Origin: an uncultured Erysipelotrichaceae bacterium
GTDB taxonomy: Bacteria; Bacillota_I; Bacilli_A; Erysipelotrichales; Erysipelotrichaceae
Reading direction: 5' to 3'
NCBI GenBank assembly: GCA_949744505.1
Contig: CATJXY010000030.1
Coordinates: 1-35,906, forward strand
Length of the DNA stretch: 35,906 bases
Shown here: in pieces, positions 13,400 to 22,346 of the stretch
Layout of the letters: every line of letters starts with the position of its first letter
Position numbering within the stretch: the first letter of the stretch is position 1
Translations under genes and position numbers: made by a program
Notes under the pieces: generated by a model
Databases searched by the model: none
The model's input: the letters and a program-made list of their open reading frames with translations, nothing else
Told to the model about the DNA's origin: nothing

Positions 13400-16225
13400 A
13401 TGGAGCAGAATAAAATAAAAATAAAAGGGGCAAGAGTAAATAATTTAAAGAATATCGACCTTGAGATTCCTAGAAATAAATTAGTTATCATGACAGGTTT
13501 ATCCGGTTCCGGAAAGACCAGTCTTGCGTTTGATACAATTTATGCCGAAGGGCAAAGAAGATATGTAGAAAGTTTGAGTGCATATGCCAGACAATTTTTG
13601 GGTGGTGTTGAAAAACCGGATGTGGATTCTATAGAAGGACTTTCTCCGAGTATTTCTATTGACCAAAAAACGACAAGTAATAATCCTCGTTCTACGGTCG
13701 GAACGGTAACGGAGATTTATGATTTTTTGCGTTTACTGTATGCCCGTGCGGGAATTCCTTATTGCCCAAAGCACCATAGACCGATTCAGTCACAAACAAT
13801 CGGTCAAATGGTAGCTCGATGCATGGAACTTGAAACCGGTGCGAGAATGCAAGTTTGTGCACCTATAGCACGGTTAAAAAAAGGAACATTTAAAGATGTA
13901 TTTGATAAGCTTCGTAAAGAAGGGTATCTTCGTGTTTTCGTGGATGGTAAGATGCATCTTTTAGAAGAAGAACTCAATCTTGAGAAGAATAAAAAACATA
14001 ATATTGATGTCATTGTCGATCGAATTGTAAAAAATGAGGATTGTAAGTCACGTCTTCATGATTCTTTGGAAACAGCACTTAAGCTTGCGGATGGATTGGC
14101 CGTAGTTCGTATCCAAGAGGAAGAATTGATTTTCTCCAGCAATTACAGTTGTCCTGAATGTGGATTCAGTATTCCTCGCTTGGAACCGAGATTATTTTCA
14201 TTTAACAGTCCGTTAGGGGCATGTGATCATTGTAATGGTCTAGGCTTTACAGAAAGTGTAGATATTGATTTATTGATTCCTGATCGAGATTTGACAATCA
14301 GACAGGGAGCTATTCGTTATTATAAGAATATCGTAGACAGTGATAATTTAGAATGGCAGACATACTCTACTTTGTTGAGTGCCTATCATATTTCTTTGGA
14401 TAAGCCAATCAAAGAGATGACAAAAGAAGAGATGGATATTATTTTATATGGGTCTAAAGAACCGATTCGCTATACATTACATAGTCGCAGTGGAAACCAG
14501 ACGACAAGAAATGATTTTATCGAAGGGGCTGTGACATTGATTGAAAGAAGATACGTGGAAACAACGAGTAGTATGTCAAAAGAATGGTATTCCTCTTTTA
14601 TGACTGAAAGTGTTTGCCCGAAATGTCATGGTAAGCGGTTGAGTGAAGCGGCATTAAGTGTTTATGTGGGGGATAAAAACATTTATGATTTTACGGCAAT
14701 GAGTATCAAAGATGCACTTGGTTGGATGGATCATTTAGAATTGGATCCGACTCGAGCAGAAATTGCGCGGCTTGTTTTGCGTGAGATCAGAGGAAGATTA
14801 CAGTTTTTGAAAGATGTCGGATTGGAATATTTGACATTAGATCGTATTGCCGGATCCTTGTCCGGAGGGGAAGCCCAACGCATTCGTTTAGCAACACAGA
14901 TCGGTTCTCAGTTAACAGGAGTACTTTATGTTTTGGATGAACCTTCAATCGGATTACACCAACGAGATAATTCAAAATTGATTCAAACCTTGAAGAAAAT
15001 GCGTGATTTAGGCAATAGCTTGATTGTTGTAGAACATGATGAAGAAACGATGACGGAAAGTGATTGGATCGTGGATATCGGACCGGGGGCCGGTGTTCAC
15101 GGAGGAAAAGTGCTATTCAGTGGAACTCCGAAAGAAATAGAAAATTGTGAAGAATCGATTACCGGACAATATCTGAGTGGTAAAAAGAAAATTGAAATTC
15201 CTGAAAAAAGAAGAAAAGGGAATGGAAAATATTTGGAAATAAAAGGTGCAAAAGAAAATAACTTAAAAAATATCAATGTTAAGATTCCGCTTGGAACATT
15301 AACAATTGTTACCGGGGTCAGTGGTTCCGGTAAATCAACGTTGATTAATGAAATTTTATGTAAGACCTTGCAGAAAGCAATGGGAAAAACGAAGGTCAAA
15401 CCGGGATTATGCAAAGAAGTCAAAGGAATTGAAAATGTGGATAAAGTCATTCAGATTTCTCAAGATCCGATCGGAAGAACACCACGAAGCAATCCTGTAA
15501 CTTATACCGGTGTTTTTGATGATATTCGTGAATTGTTTGCGCAATGTCCGGAAGCAAAATTGCGTGGTTATGATAAAGGAAGATTTTCATTTAATGTCAA
15601 AGGGGGTCGATGTGAAGCTTGTTGGGGGGATGGAGTAAAACGTATCTCCATGAACTTTTTACCGGATGTATATGTTCCGTGTAGCGAATGTCAGGGGAAA
15701 CGATACAACGAAGAAACTTTGCAGGTTACATATAAAGGGAAAAATATCTATGATGTTTTAGAAATGACGGTAGAAGACTCGATTGAATTTTTCTCTTCCA
15801 TTAGTAAAATAAAAACCAAACTTCAAACTTTGCAGGATGTCGGTTTGGGTTATATCAAACTCGGACAATCGGCAACAACACTATCCGGAGGAGAAGCGCA
15901 GCGTGTTAAACTGGCAAGTGAACTTCAAAGACCGGCAACCGGAAAAACGGTTTATATTTTGGATGAGCCGACAACGGGATTACACAGTGATGATGTCAAT
16001 CGTTTGCTTAAAGTTTTACAGAGAATCGTAAATAATGGTGATACCGTGGTTGTAATCGAACATAATTTAGATATGATCAAATGTGCCGATCATTTAATTG
16101 ATTTAGGACCGGAAGGTGGCGATGAAGGAGGATGTGTTGTTGCAGCGGGGACTCCGGAAGTGGTTGCCAAGTGTGAGAAGAGCTATACCGGTCAATATTT
16201 GAAAAAGATGTTGGAAAAGGGGTGA
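13400..16225 (+). CDS. uvrA: UvrABC system protein A, DNA-damage recognition ATPase
   Basis: A 941-aa protein of standard length. First Walker A GLSGSGKTS (residues 33-41); zinc module CPECGF (about 251) to CDHCNGLG; signature SLSGGEAQRIRLA (about 487); Walker B VLYVLDEPSIGLH; second Walker A GVSGSGKST (about 638); C-terminal zinc module GRCEACWGDGV ... CSECQGKRYNEE; signature LSGGEAQRVKLA (about 828); Walker B VYILDEPTTGLH. UvrA dimers recognise helix-distorting lesions and load UvrB for nucleotide excision repair in the cytoplasm. The start has AGGAGG 8 nt upstream. uvrB, usually adjacent in Bacillota, is not in the window. The next gene begins a few bases past the stop, so uvrA heads the hprK operon. 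Confidence 0.98.
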   Translation: MEQNKIKIKGARVNNLKNIDLEIPRNKLVIMTGLSGSGKTSLAFDTIYAEGQRRYVESLSAYARQFLGGVEKPDVDSIEGLSPSISIDQKTTSNNPRSTVGTVTEIYDFLRLLYARAGIPYCPKHHRPIQSQTIGQMVARCMELETGARMQVCAPIARLKKGTFKDVFDKLRKEGYLRVFVDGKMHLLEEELNLEKNKKHNIDVIVDRIVKNEDCKSRLHDSLETALKLADGLAVVRIQEEELIFSSNYSCPECGFSIPRLEPRLFSFNSPLGACDHCNGLGFTESVDIDLLIPDRDLTIRQGAIRYYKNIVDSDNLEWQTYSTLLSAYHISLDKPIKEMTKEEMDIILYGSKEPIRYTLHSRSGNQTTRNDFIEGAVTLIERRYVETTSSMSKEWYSSFMTESVCPKCHGKRLSEAALSVYVGDKNIYDFTAMSIKDALGWMDHLELDPTRAEIARLVLREIRGRLQFLKDVGLEYLTLDRIAGSLSGGEAQRIRLATQIGSQLTGVLYVLDEPSIGLHQRDNSKLIQTLKKMRDLGNSLIVVEHDEETMTESDWIVDIGPGAGVHGGKVLFSGTPKEIENCEESITGQYLSGKKKIEIPEKRRKGNGKYLEIKGAKENNLKNINVKIPLGTLTIVTGVSGSGKSTLINEILCKTLQKAMGKTKVKPGLCKEVKGIENVDKVIQISQDPIGRTPRSNPVTYTGVFDDIRELFAQCPEAKLRGYDKGRFSFNVKGGRCEACWGDGVKRISMNFLPDVYVPCSECQGKRYNEETLQVTYKGKNIYDVLEMTVEDSIEFFSSISKIKTKLQTLQDVGLGYIKLGQSATTLSGGEAQRVKLASELQRPATGKTVYILDEPTTGLHSDDVNRLLKVLQRIVNNGDTVVVIEHNLDMIKCADHLIDLGPEGGDEGGCVVAAGTPEVVAKCEKSYTGQYLKKMLEKG

Positions 16226-16231
16226 TGAGTG

Positions 16232-17185
16232 ATGGATGAGTTCGAAGGAAAAGTCATGATCAAAGAAATTGTTGATTTCTTTGAATTAAAGCAACTTACA
16301 GGAAATGAAGAAAGTTTAAATCGATGGGTCATCGTATCCGATGTAAACCGTCCGGGATTGGAACTTACCGGATATCTTCAGCATTCCGAACCACGTAGAA
16401 TCGTTATTATCGGGGAAAAGGAAAAGAGCTATATTAAGCAACTTGATGAAAATATTCAAAGAGAGCGATTTAAGAATTTAACGGATGGATATACGCCGAT
16501 GATTATTTTGGCTAGAAATCTCCCATGTCCGCCGATTCTTTATGAAGTGGCTCAGCAACATAATTTTCCGGTATTTCAATGTGGCTTAAAAACATCACGA
16601 CTCATGGTAGATTTAGTCAGTTTCTTGGATGAAAGACTTGCGTTGAGTGATAATCTCCATGGGGTATTGATGAATATATATGGTAAAGGTGTCTTGATCA
16701 AAGGGGAAAGTGGTATGGGAAAAAGTGAAATTGCCCTTGAACTGATTCGTAGAGGACATCTTTTGGTGGCGGATGATCGTGTGGATGTGTTCCGTGTTCA
16801 TAACCGCATTATGGGATCTTCAACAGAGCTTTTAGCCGGTATGTTGGAAATCAGAGGTGTCGGGATCATTGATGTTGGAAGGATGTTCGGTGCCGGAGCG
16901 GTGCTTGAAAAATGCAATGTGGATTTTGCGATTAATTTAGTGCAGTATGATGAACAGAGTGAATACAATCGTATCGGAATTGAGAATGAAGAGTTTTTAG
17001 AAATTCTGGATGTTCAAATCCCGGCATTGACGATTCCTGTTAAATCAGGAAGATCCATGGCAATTATTATTGAAGCAGCAGTCATTAATTTTAACTTAAA
17101 ACAGAAAGGATATAATAGCGCAAAAGAGTTTGAGGCAAGGGTATATCAGTTTATTCAAGATAAGAATAAGCAAGCGGAGGAGTAA
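16232..17185 (+). CDS. hprK: HPr kinase/phosphorylase
   Basis: A 317-aa bifunctional enzyme that phosphorylates HPr on Ser-46 with ATP and reverses this with phosphate, yielding pyrophosphate. It is the sensor for CcpA-type carbon catabolite control. The N-terminal domain (KEIVDFFELKQLTG ... SDVNRPGLELTGY) matches the family. The catalytic core has HGVLMNIYGKGVLIKGESGM, with P-loop GESGMGKS (about 158), RGHLLVADDRV and the HprK signature LEIRGVGIIDVGRMFG. The GTG at 16229, the ATG at 16232 and ATG 16256 are all possible starts; 16232 is preferred because it keeps the extra N-terminal residues the family has. It follows uvrA by 6 nt and is followed 2 nt later by the lgt/ppaX fusion, as in the Bacillus hprK-lgt-ppaX order. 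Confidence 0.96.
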   Translation: MDEFEGKVMIKEIVDFFELKQLTGNEESLNRWVIVSDVNRPGLELTGYLQHSEPRRIVIIGEKEKSYIKQLDENIQRERFKNLTDGYTPMIILARNLPCPPILYEVAQQHNFPVFQCGLKTSRLMVDLVSFLDERLALSDNLHGVLMNIYGKGVLIKGESGMGKSEIALELIRRGHLLVADDRVDVFRVHNRIMGSSTELLAGMLEIRGVGIIDVGRMFGAGAVLEKCNVDFAINLVQYDEQSEYNRIGIENEEFLEILDVQIPALTIPVKSGRSMAIIIEAAVINFNLKQKGYNSAKEFEARVYQFIQDKNKQAEE

Positions 17186-17187
17186 TC

Positions 17188-18525
17188 ATGATTTACTTCT
17201 TAAATAATCCTGTTTTTTTGAAGCTTGGGAATCTTTCTATTGAATGGTTGACAATATGGGGATTGATAAGTGTTCATGTTGTCTTTCTTATTTCAAGAGA
17301 AATGTTAAAAAGAGAGGGAACGGCTTATTCTTATTCAGAGGATTTATTTATCGGAACACTTGTATTCGGAATCCTTTTTTCAAGATTTGTGTTTTGTTTG
17401 ATGAATGATTGGAATTTATACTTATCAAATCCGATACAAATATTAGATTTAAGAGTAGGTGGATTTAGTTTGCTCGGTGGGCTTTTAGGAGGCTTGATCT
17501 TTGCAGAACTTTACTGTAAGATGAACCGATTGAGTTTGCTTCGTACAAGCGATGCAATTATTCCGAACTTGTTTTGTGGGTATGCTATCTTTTTTATCGC
17601 AAAAGAGATTTTATATGAAACATATTCTTTTTATATCGGAGGAATATGTTTATTAGGTTTCATTTTGATTTCGATTTTGTGTCGTTGCAGTAAAAAAAGA
17701 AAAAGGGGAACCTTGACGTATTTATCACTCATTTGGTTTGGAATTGTTTCTTTATTTGTGAAATCAATCCGCAATCAATATATGTGTGGAATCGTTATTT
17801 TGATTATAGTAGGAATTATTGGTATATTAGGATGGATGGAAAGAATTATGAAAAAAGAAAAGCCTTTAATTTTATTTGACTTAGATGGGACTTTATTAGA
17901 TACACAACCGGCAATTTTTTACAGTTTTACAAAACTATTTGAGCATTATGCTCCCCAAACAGAAGTGAGCGAAGAAATTTTGAATAGTGTTTTAGGGCCT
18001 TCTTTAGAGTCATCTATAAAAAAATATTTTCCCAAAGAAGATACGAATAAGCTTGTAAATGAATATCGTAAACATAATATTGAGGCCCATGGGACTTTGG
18101 TTAAATCGATGGATGGGTGCAAGGAGCTTTTAGAGAAATTGAAAGCGGATGGATATCGAATGGCAATTATTTCTGCAAAGCGGAAGGATATTGTTGAATT
18201 AGGATGTCGTCAATGTGGAATCCTTTCTTATTTTGAAGTGATTTTAGGAAGTGAAGAAGTAGAGCGACATAAACCGGATCCGGAAGGATTATTAAAAGCA
18301 TGTCAATTGATGAAAGGATCAAAGGACCATGCCATTTATGTCGGGGATAGTGTGAGTGATATTCAAGCGGCAAAAAATGCCGGAATGTATTCAATCGGAT
18401 ATATCTTTAATCCGGCAAGAAAACAACAACTATTGGATTCAAAACCGAATGCGTGTGTTGATAATTTGTTGGATATAATTGAAATAGTGAAGGAGGATCA
18501 TACATGGACAGCCAATTTGATGTAA
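17188..18525 (+). CDS. Fusion: degenerate Lgt-like membrane domain + PpaX-type HAD pyrophosphatase
   Basis: A 445-aa continuous frame. Residues 1 to ~220 are a multi-span membrane domain with Lgt-like traits: VGGFSLLGGLLGGLIFAELY (about 90-110, where Lgt has GGMSFHGG) and SDAIIPNLFCGYAIFFIAKE (about 121-140, where Lgt has D-x-x-P ... GRIGNFINGE). The Lgt His and the Arg/Asn of GRxGNFIN are absent, so it is probably not a diacylglyceryl transferase. Residues ~223-445 are a HAD phosphatase: LFDLDGTLLDT (D231), IISAKRKD, RHKPDP and YVGDSVSDIQAAKNAG. Its cap (LGPSL ... YRKHN) matches PpaX, which removes the pyrophosphate made by HprK. The genes are separate in Bacillus (hprK-lgt-ppaX). An internal ATG (17848) with weak GGAAAG upstream could also give free PpaX. 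GGAGGAG precedes the start. Confidence 0.8.
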   Translation: MIYFLNNPVFLKLGNLSIEWLTIWGLISVHVVFLISREMLKREGTAYSYSEDLFIGTLVFGILFSRFVFCLMNDWNLYLSNPIQILDLRVGGFSLLGGLLGGLIFAELYCKMNRLSLLRTSDAIIPNLFCGYAIFFIAKEILYETYSFYIGGICLLGFILISILCRCSKKRKRGTLTYLSLIWFGIVSLFVKSIRNQYMCGIVILIIVGIIGILGWMERIMKKEKPLILFDLDGTLLDTQPAIFYSFTKLFEHYAPQTEVSEEILNSVLGPSLESSIKKYFPKEDTNKLVNEYRKHNIEAHGTLVKSMDGCKELLEKLKADGYRMAIISAKRKDIVELGCRQCGILSYFEVILGSEEVERHKPDPEGLLKACQLMKGSKDHAIYVGDSVSDIQAAKNAGMYSIGYIFNPARKQQLLDSKPNACVDNLLDIIEIVKEDHTWTANLM

Positions 18526-19424
18526 TTATTATCGGAGCAGGGCCGGCCGGAATGACCGCAGCGGTATATGCGACAAGAGCCGGACTGAAAACGGCAATTC
18601 TTGAATCTGGGGCACCGGGTGGAAAAATGGTAAAAACTTATGAAATACAGAACTGGCCGGGAATCAAAGAAATTTCCGGAGCGGATTTGGCCTTGCAGAT
18701 GTTTGAGCATTGTACTCATTTTGGAGCCGAATATTTATTCGGTGAAGTTGTACAGATTGAGAATGAAGAAAATGTAAAAAAAGTTCTGTGTCAAGATGGA
18801 ACGGTTTATTATAGTAAAGCCGTAATTGTAGCAACCGGAACAAAAGAGCGTTTGTTAGGAATTCCAAATGAGGAAAAGTATACCGGAAGAGGAGTTTCTT
18901 ATTGTGCGGTTTGTGATGGGATGTTTTTTAAAAACAAGACTGTTACGGTTATCGGGGGAGGAAATGCGGCACTGGAAGAAGCATTGTACTTGGCCGAATT
19001 AGCAGAAAAGGTAAGGATCGTTATTCGTAGAGATGTGTTTAGAGCCGATCCGATCATCCAAGATCGAATTTTAAATCATGAGAAGATCCAAATCATAAAA
19101 AAACATATTCCAATCGAAATATGCGGAGATGGTCAAAAAGTTACGGGAATTCGTCTTGAAAATGTTGAGGATCGCAGCTGTGTTGATTTAGAAACGGATG
19201 CAATTTTCCCTTATATCGGAGCGGATCCTTGCACGGAATTTATTCAAGATTTGAATATCTTGGATGAAAGAGGATATATTCTTACCAATGAAAAGATGGA
19301 AACCTCCGTTTTGGGAATTTACGGTGCAGGGGATTGCACACATAAAATATTAAGACAGGTCGTTACGGCGACTTCAGATGGAGCGATAGCAGCACAAAGT
19401 GCAACAAGTTATATAAAGGGGTAA
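18504..19424 (+). CDS. trxB: Thioredoxin reductase
   Basis: A 306-aa low-molecular-weight flavoenzyme that passes electrons from NADPH through FAD to thioredoxin. FAD-binding GAGPAGM (about 11-17), active-site disulfide CAVCDG (Cys about 134 and 137, canonical CAxCDG), NADPH-binding VIGGGNAALEEALYLA (about 150-165) with RRDVFRA, and C-terminal GIYGAGDCT. The NADPH loop carries IRRD-x-FRA, as in standard TrxR. The start overlaps the fusion gene by 22 bp and is preceded by AAGGAGG, giving translational coupling. trxB sits in the same cluster in Bacillus. It is followed 5 nt later by an OsmC-type protein, a sensible redox partner. Confidence 0.95.
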   Translation: MDSQFDVIIIGAGPAGMTAAVYATRAGLKTAILESGAPGGKMVKTYEIQNWPGIKEISGADLALQMFEHCTHFGAEYLFGEVVQIENEENVKKVLCQDGTVYYSKAVIVATGTKERLLGIPNEEKYTGRGVSYCAVCDGMFFKNKTVTVIGGGNAALEEALYLAELAEKVRIVIRRDVFRADPIIQDRILNHEKIQIIKKHIPIEICGDGQKVTGIRLENVEDRSCVDLETDAIFPYIGADPCTEFIQDLNILDERGYILTNEKMETSVLGIYGAGDCTHKILRQVVTATSDGAIAAQSATSYIKG

Positions 19425-19429
19425 AAAAT

Positions 19430-19819
19430 ATGGCAGAGAGGAAAAATTTAGTTGAATTTGAAAATGGTTTTGTTGGGGTCGTTCATGCAACGGGAATGGA
19501 TATTCCGGTAAAAAAAGAGGTTGTAGAACCGTATGATATGACTTTTGGAGCCTTGGCATCTTGTTTTTATAGCACATTTCTAAATTTTGTACAAAAGGAA
19601 AACTTAAATGTTCAAAAGGCCAAAATTATGGTTCGTGGAGATAAAAGAGAAACAGTCCCGACGACGTTATCCTGGGTAAATCTTGATATTGAATTAGTGA
19701 GTGATGAAACATATGAAGATTTAGAACAATGTGTTCTTCAAGCAAGTGAAACATGTTCTATGTATCAGATGATTTCACATGTGGCAAAAATGAGTTGGAG
19801 TCTGACCGTTCATAAATAA
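19430..19819 (+). CDS. OsmC family peroxiredoxin-like protein
   Basis: A 129-aa protein of OsmC/Ohr size. It has the two conserved Cys sites in the expected places: the first in FGALASCFYSTFL (about 44), the second in ASETCSMYQMISH (about 108). OsmC/Ohr proteins reduce organic hydroperoxides through this Cys pair, recycled by dihydrolipoamide or thiol systems. The first Cys is followed by F-Y-S-T rather than the Ohr T-x-x-T, and the second lacks Pro, so it belongs to the general OsmC group rather than Ohr. The start has AAAGGGG upstream. It ends the uvrA-hprK-fusion-trxB operon; a terminator follows 9 nt later. Confidence 0.88.
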   Translation: MAERKNLVEFENGFVGVVHATGMDIPVKKEVVEPYDMTFGALASCFYSTFLNFVQKENLNVQKAKIMVRGDKRETVPTTLSWVNLDIELVSDETYEDLEQCVLQASETCSMYQMISHVAKMSWSLTVHK

Positions 19820-19828
19820 ATCTAATAT

Positions 19829-19866
19829 AGTGACCTTGAATAGAGGATAAGAGGTCGCTTTTTTTA
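19829..19866 (+). terminator. Terminator of the uvrA-osmC operon
   Basis: AGTGACCT (19829-19836) pairs with AGGTCGCT (19852-19859) with one G-U, followed by seven T. It lies between the converging osmC-like and PRD-regulator genes. Confidence 0.85.
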
Positions 19867-19877
19867 TGGAAAGAAGA

Positions 19878-21806
19878 TTATTTAGAAGAGAAAAAGTTAT
19901 TGATAATATTGAAGAAATCATCAAAATTTTGTGCTGATAAAAGTTTAGAGATTGTAGTAGGGTCATCAAAAATATTAATCAACTGATCAAAGAATCTGGA
20001 AAAGATCCTACGTGAATTATCATTGATACCGATCATCGCAACGACATGAACTACCTTATTTTCTGACCATAAGATTCCGTCTTTAAATAAAGCGATGGAA
20101 ATAAAGCTTTTATGAGTACTTTTGGCGGTAAAAGAATGGGGAACGGCAATATCATGAAATGCGGTTGAAGAAATTGATTCTCGGTTTACGACATCATCGT
20201 AAAAGTCTTTGCCGGTATATCCTAAATTGAATAAATCTGAAGTCATAGAGAGAAGAGTTTGTTGTTTATCGGTAAAAGGCGGATCTTTGTAAAACAATTT
20301 TTCATCAAAGAAATTCAGAATATAATCTTTTAATTCATTTCTTTGCTTGATCAAGGATATTTCGTGAATGGCTTCTTCTAGTTTATCAAAATCTTCTTTG
20401 TTCAAAAAAGGATTGATATAAACTGTTTTTTGCGGAAGATTAAGATGACTTCCTGTTGAAAGAATGAATAGATCGATGTCTGTATTCAATTCATCAATAT
20501 AATCGCTTATGGGAATTACTTTTGAAATTACGATTCGATCTTGAAACCTTTCTTGAATTTTATTTAGTGAGGTTTTATAAAAGTCGTAGTAATGAATATA
20601 TACAAAAGCACAATTCACTTTACTGATTTTAGAAAAGGAACTCTCTTCGAAGTAAGAACCGATATGAAAAGAAATAAAGGCAATTTCGTCTTCATTTAAA
20701 AATAAATCATATTTTTGTTTAAGTTCTTGTGCAATAAATACGGCGATATCATAAATCAGTGGATATGTTAGCTTAATTGTATTGGCAAGTGGATTTTTTA
20801 CACTGAAATTATTATGAGTACGAAAGAAGAGATTTTGAATATGTAAAATAAATTTAGAAATAAAGCTTTCTTTAAATGGTAACAAATAATAATTTTTCTC
20901 GACTTTTTGAATTAAATCTTTTGTAATATCAATGTATTTATGATCAACATAGTTATGAATGTTACGCAAGTTGAGATGGTCATAATTAATTGTACCGATT
21001 CGATTGATATTATTAGTTATAATAAGGGTAATATTGATCAATTCGGATTCATTGAGTTGAATTCCGTATTCTTCCATGAAATAATCATTCATTTTATTTG
21101 CGGCTTGATAACTGTCGAAATGAAGCGGATTTTCACCTTGAATGCTTTCTAAGAGCTGATATCCATTTTCTATACGGTTAAGAATGATGATGAGATGCAT
21201 GGTTAAATTATTCAATGCGAAATCATTACATTCTAAATGACACTGATGTAAAATTTCTTTTAGTTTTGATTGCATTTCATTAAAATCGTAATGCATGTCA
21301 AATAAATAAAAACCACCTTGATAAAAATTGGTATTAAAAGAATAGTTTGAAATAAAAGAATACATTAACTTACGTAATGATTCTTCATTACCGGATAATC
21401 GAATTATATTTTTATTTCTGGTAATAATTAATCCGTATGAACTGATCAAAGATTTAATAGTATAAATATCTTTTTTTATCGTCACTTCACTTACAAAGAG
21501 TTCATCTGAAAAATCAAAAATATCATATCCTTCGGGATGAGTCAGTAATTTTTGCATAATGTAATTATGTCTGTTTTCTTGATCTGTAGGGGAACAAACT
21601 TGTTTAGAAACATAAATGTCGTATTTTCTTTTATCGATTTTATATCCTTGTGAACTTGAAATGATAATTTTATCTTCGTTATTAATGGTAGAAATGTATT
21701 TTCTGATCTGCCTTTCAGATACGGAAAGATAATTGGATAATTCATGACCTTTGACCCAATCTTTTTTTTGCATTAGATAATGTAGTAATTTTTTAGAATT
21801 TTCCAT
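19878..21806 (-). CDS. PRD-containing PTS transcriptional regulator (BglG/LicR-type)
   Basis: A 642-aa multidomain regulator. Two N-terminal helix-turn-helix modules (about 5-60 and 85-130), PRD1 (about 180-275) with HL at 204-205, PRD2 (about 290-390) with HIQ at 322 and FHIGSYFEE at 381, an EIIB-like segment (about 397-480) and a C-terminal EIIA domain with FHDIAVPHS (about 560). The EIIB-like loop reads VYIHYYDFYKTS where functional domains have Cys-x-x-Gly, so its phospho-Cys is missing. The second PRD1 His is replaced (ESELINITLIITN). It is divergent from the cellobiose-type PTS genes and probably activates them according to PTS phosphorylation and HPr. A GGAGATGG site precedes the ATG. 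Helix-turn-helix domains rather than an RNA-binding domain argue for a DNA-binding activator. Confidence 0.9.
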   Translation of the reverse strand: MENSKKLLHYLMQKKDWVKGHELSNYLSVSERQIRKYISTINNEDKIIISSSQGYKIDKRKYDIYVSKQVCSPTDQENRHNYIMQKLLTHPEGYDIFDFSDELFVSEVTIKKDIYTIKSLISSYGLIITRNKNIIRLSGNEESLRKLMYSFISNYSFNTNFYQGGFYLFDMHYDFNEMQSKLKEILHQCHLECNDFALNNLTMHLIIILNRIENGYQLLESIQGENPLHFDSYQAANKMNDYFMEEYGIQLNESELINITLIITNNINRIGTINYDHLNLRNIHNYVDHKYIDITKDLIQKVEKNYYLLPFKESFISKFILHIQNLFFRTHNNFSVKNPLANTIKLTYPLIYDIAVFIAQELKQKYDLFLNEDEIAFISFHIGSYFEESSFSKISKVNCAFVYIHYYDFYKTSLNKIQERFQDRIVISKVIPISDYIDELNTDIDLFILSTGSHLNLPQKTVYINPFLNKEDFDKLEEAIHEISLIKQRNELKDYILNFFDEKLFYKDPPFTDKQQTLLSMTSDLFNLGYTGKDFYDDVVNRESISSTAFHDIAVPHSFTAKSTHKSFISIALFKDGILWSENKVVHVVAMIGINDNSRRIFSRFFDQLINIFDDPTTISKLLSAQNFDDFFNIINNFFSSK

Positions 21807-21824
21807 TTGAATACCATCTCCAAA

Positions 21825-21848
21825 ATATTCTGTAAATATGAAGAATAT
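21825..21848. promoter_or_regulatory. Inverted repeat between PRD regulator and PTS genes, possible operator
   Basis: ATATTCT and AGAATAT form 7-bp arms around a 10-bp spacer. The centre is about 60 bp upstream of a candidate start for the PTS operon (weak -10 TATATA at 21886-21891, no good -35), a usual place for an activator site. Confidence 0.4.
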
Positions 21849-21921
21849 AACTTATTAAGAGTTTATCTTTATTTCTTACTATCATTATATAGAGTAGAAA
21901 AATTATGAACAAATACATAAG

Positions 21922-21945
21922 AGTTCCTACAAGAGGAACTTTTTA
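21922..21945 (+). terminator. Short hairpin and T run in the PTS leader (possible attenuator)
   Basis: AGTTCCT (21922-21928) pairs perfectly with AGGAACT (21934-21940) around a 5-nt loop, then TTTTT. It lies between the candidate promoter and the EIIB gene, so transcripts must read through it. Confidence 0.6.
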
Positions 21946-22003
21946 TATTTGAGGCATAAAAAGTGCATTGTTATGATAAAGACAACGAAAAGGAGGAAAT
22001 AAA

Positions 22004-22315
22004 ATGAAAAAAATACTTTTATGTTGTGGCTCCGGTGCTTCTAGTGGTTTTATGGCAAAAAATGCCAGCAATGCAGCAAAAGCAAGAGGCTTGGATGTAA
22101 GCATTAAAGCCAGAAGTGAATCAGAAGTGGAAGACTATCTTGATGATTTGGATTTGGTCATGGTAGGTCCACATTTCAAACACAGACTCGAAGCAATTAA
22201 AGAAATTGCGGAAGAGTACGATGTGCCTGTTACCCTCATTGATGGGCAGACTTATGGATCGCTGGATGGAGAAGGTCTGGTTGATCAAATTGTAGAGTTT
22301 TTAGGTTTAAAATAA
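22004..22315 (+). CDS. PTS cellobiose/lactose-type EIIB
   Basis: A 103-aa EIIB of the Lac/cellobiose family. The phospho-Cys lies in the opening P-loop-like turn, ILLCCGSGASSGFMA (Cys 7 or 8). The rest follows the CelA fold: DYLDDLDLVMVGPHFKHRL, then VTLIDGQTYGSLDGEGLVD. It accepts phosphate from EIIA and passes it to sugar bound by EIIC. The start has AGGAGG 8 nt upstream. First gene of the sugar operon, followed 31 nt later by EIIC. Substrate is probably a beta-glucoside such as cellobiose because of the GH1 enzyme downstream, but the sugar cannot be read from sequence. Confidence 0.93.
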   Translation: MKKILLCCGSGASSGFMAKNASNAAKARGLDVSIKARSESEVEDYLDDLDLVMVGPHFKHRLEAIKEIAEEYDVPVTLIDGQTYGSLDGEGLVDQIVEFLGLK

Positions 22316-22346
22316 TTTTGAATGAAATTAGAAAGGGTTAATCATT

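Noticed and set aside
21922-21945. BglG-type RNA antiterminator (RAT) target over the PTS leader hairpin
   Set aside because: No conserved RAT-like sequence overlaps the stem, and the nearby regulator has DNA-binding helix-turn-helix domains instead of an RNA-binding CAT domain.
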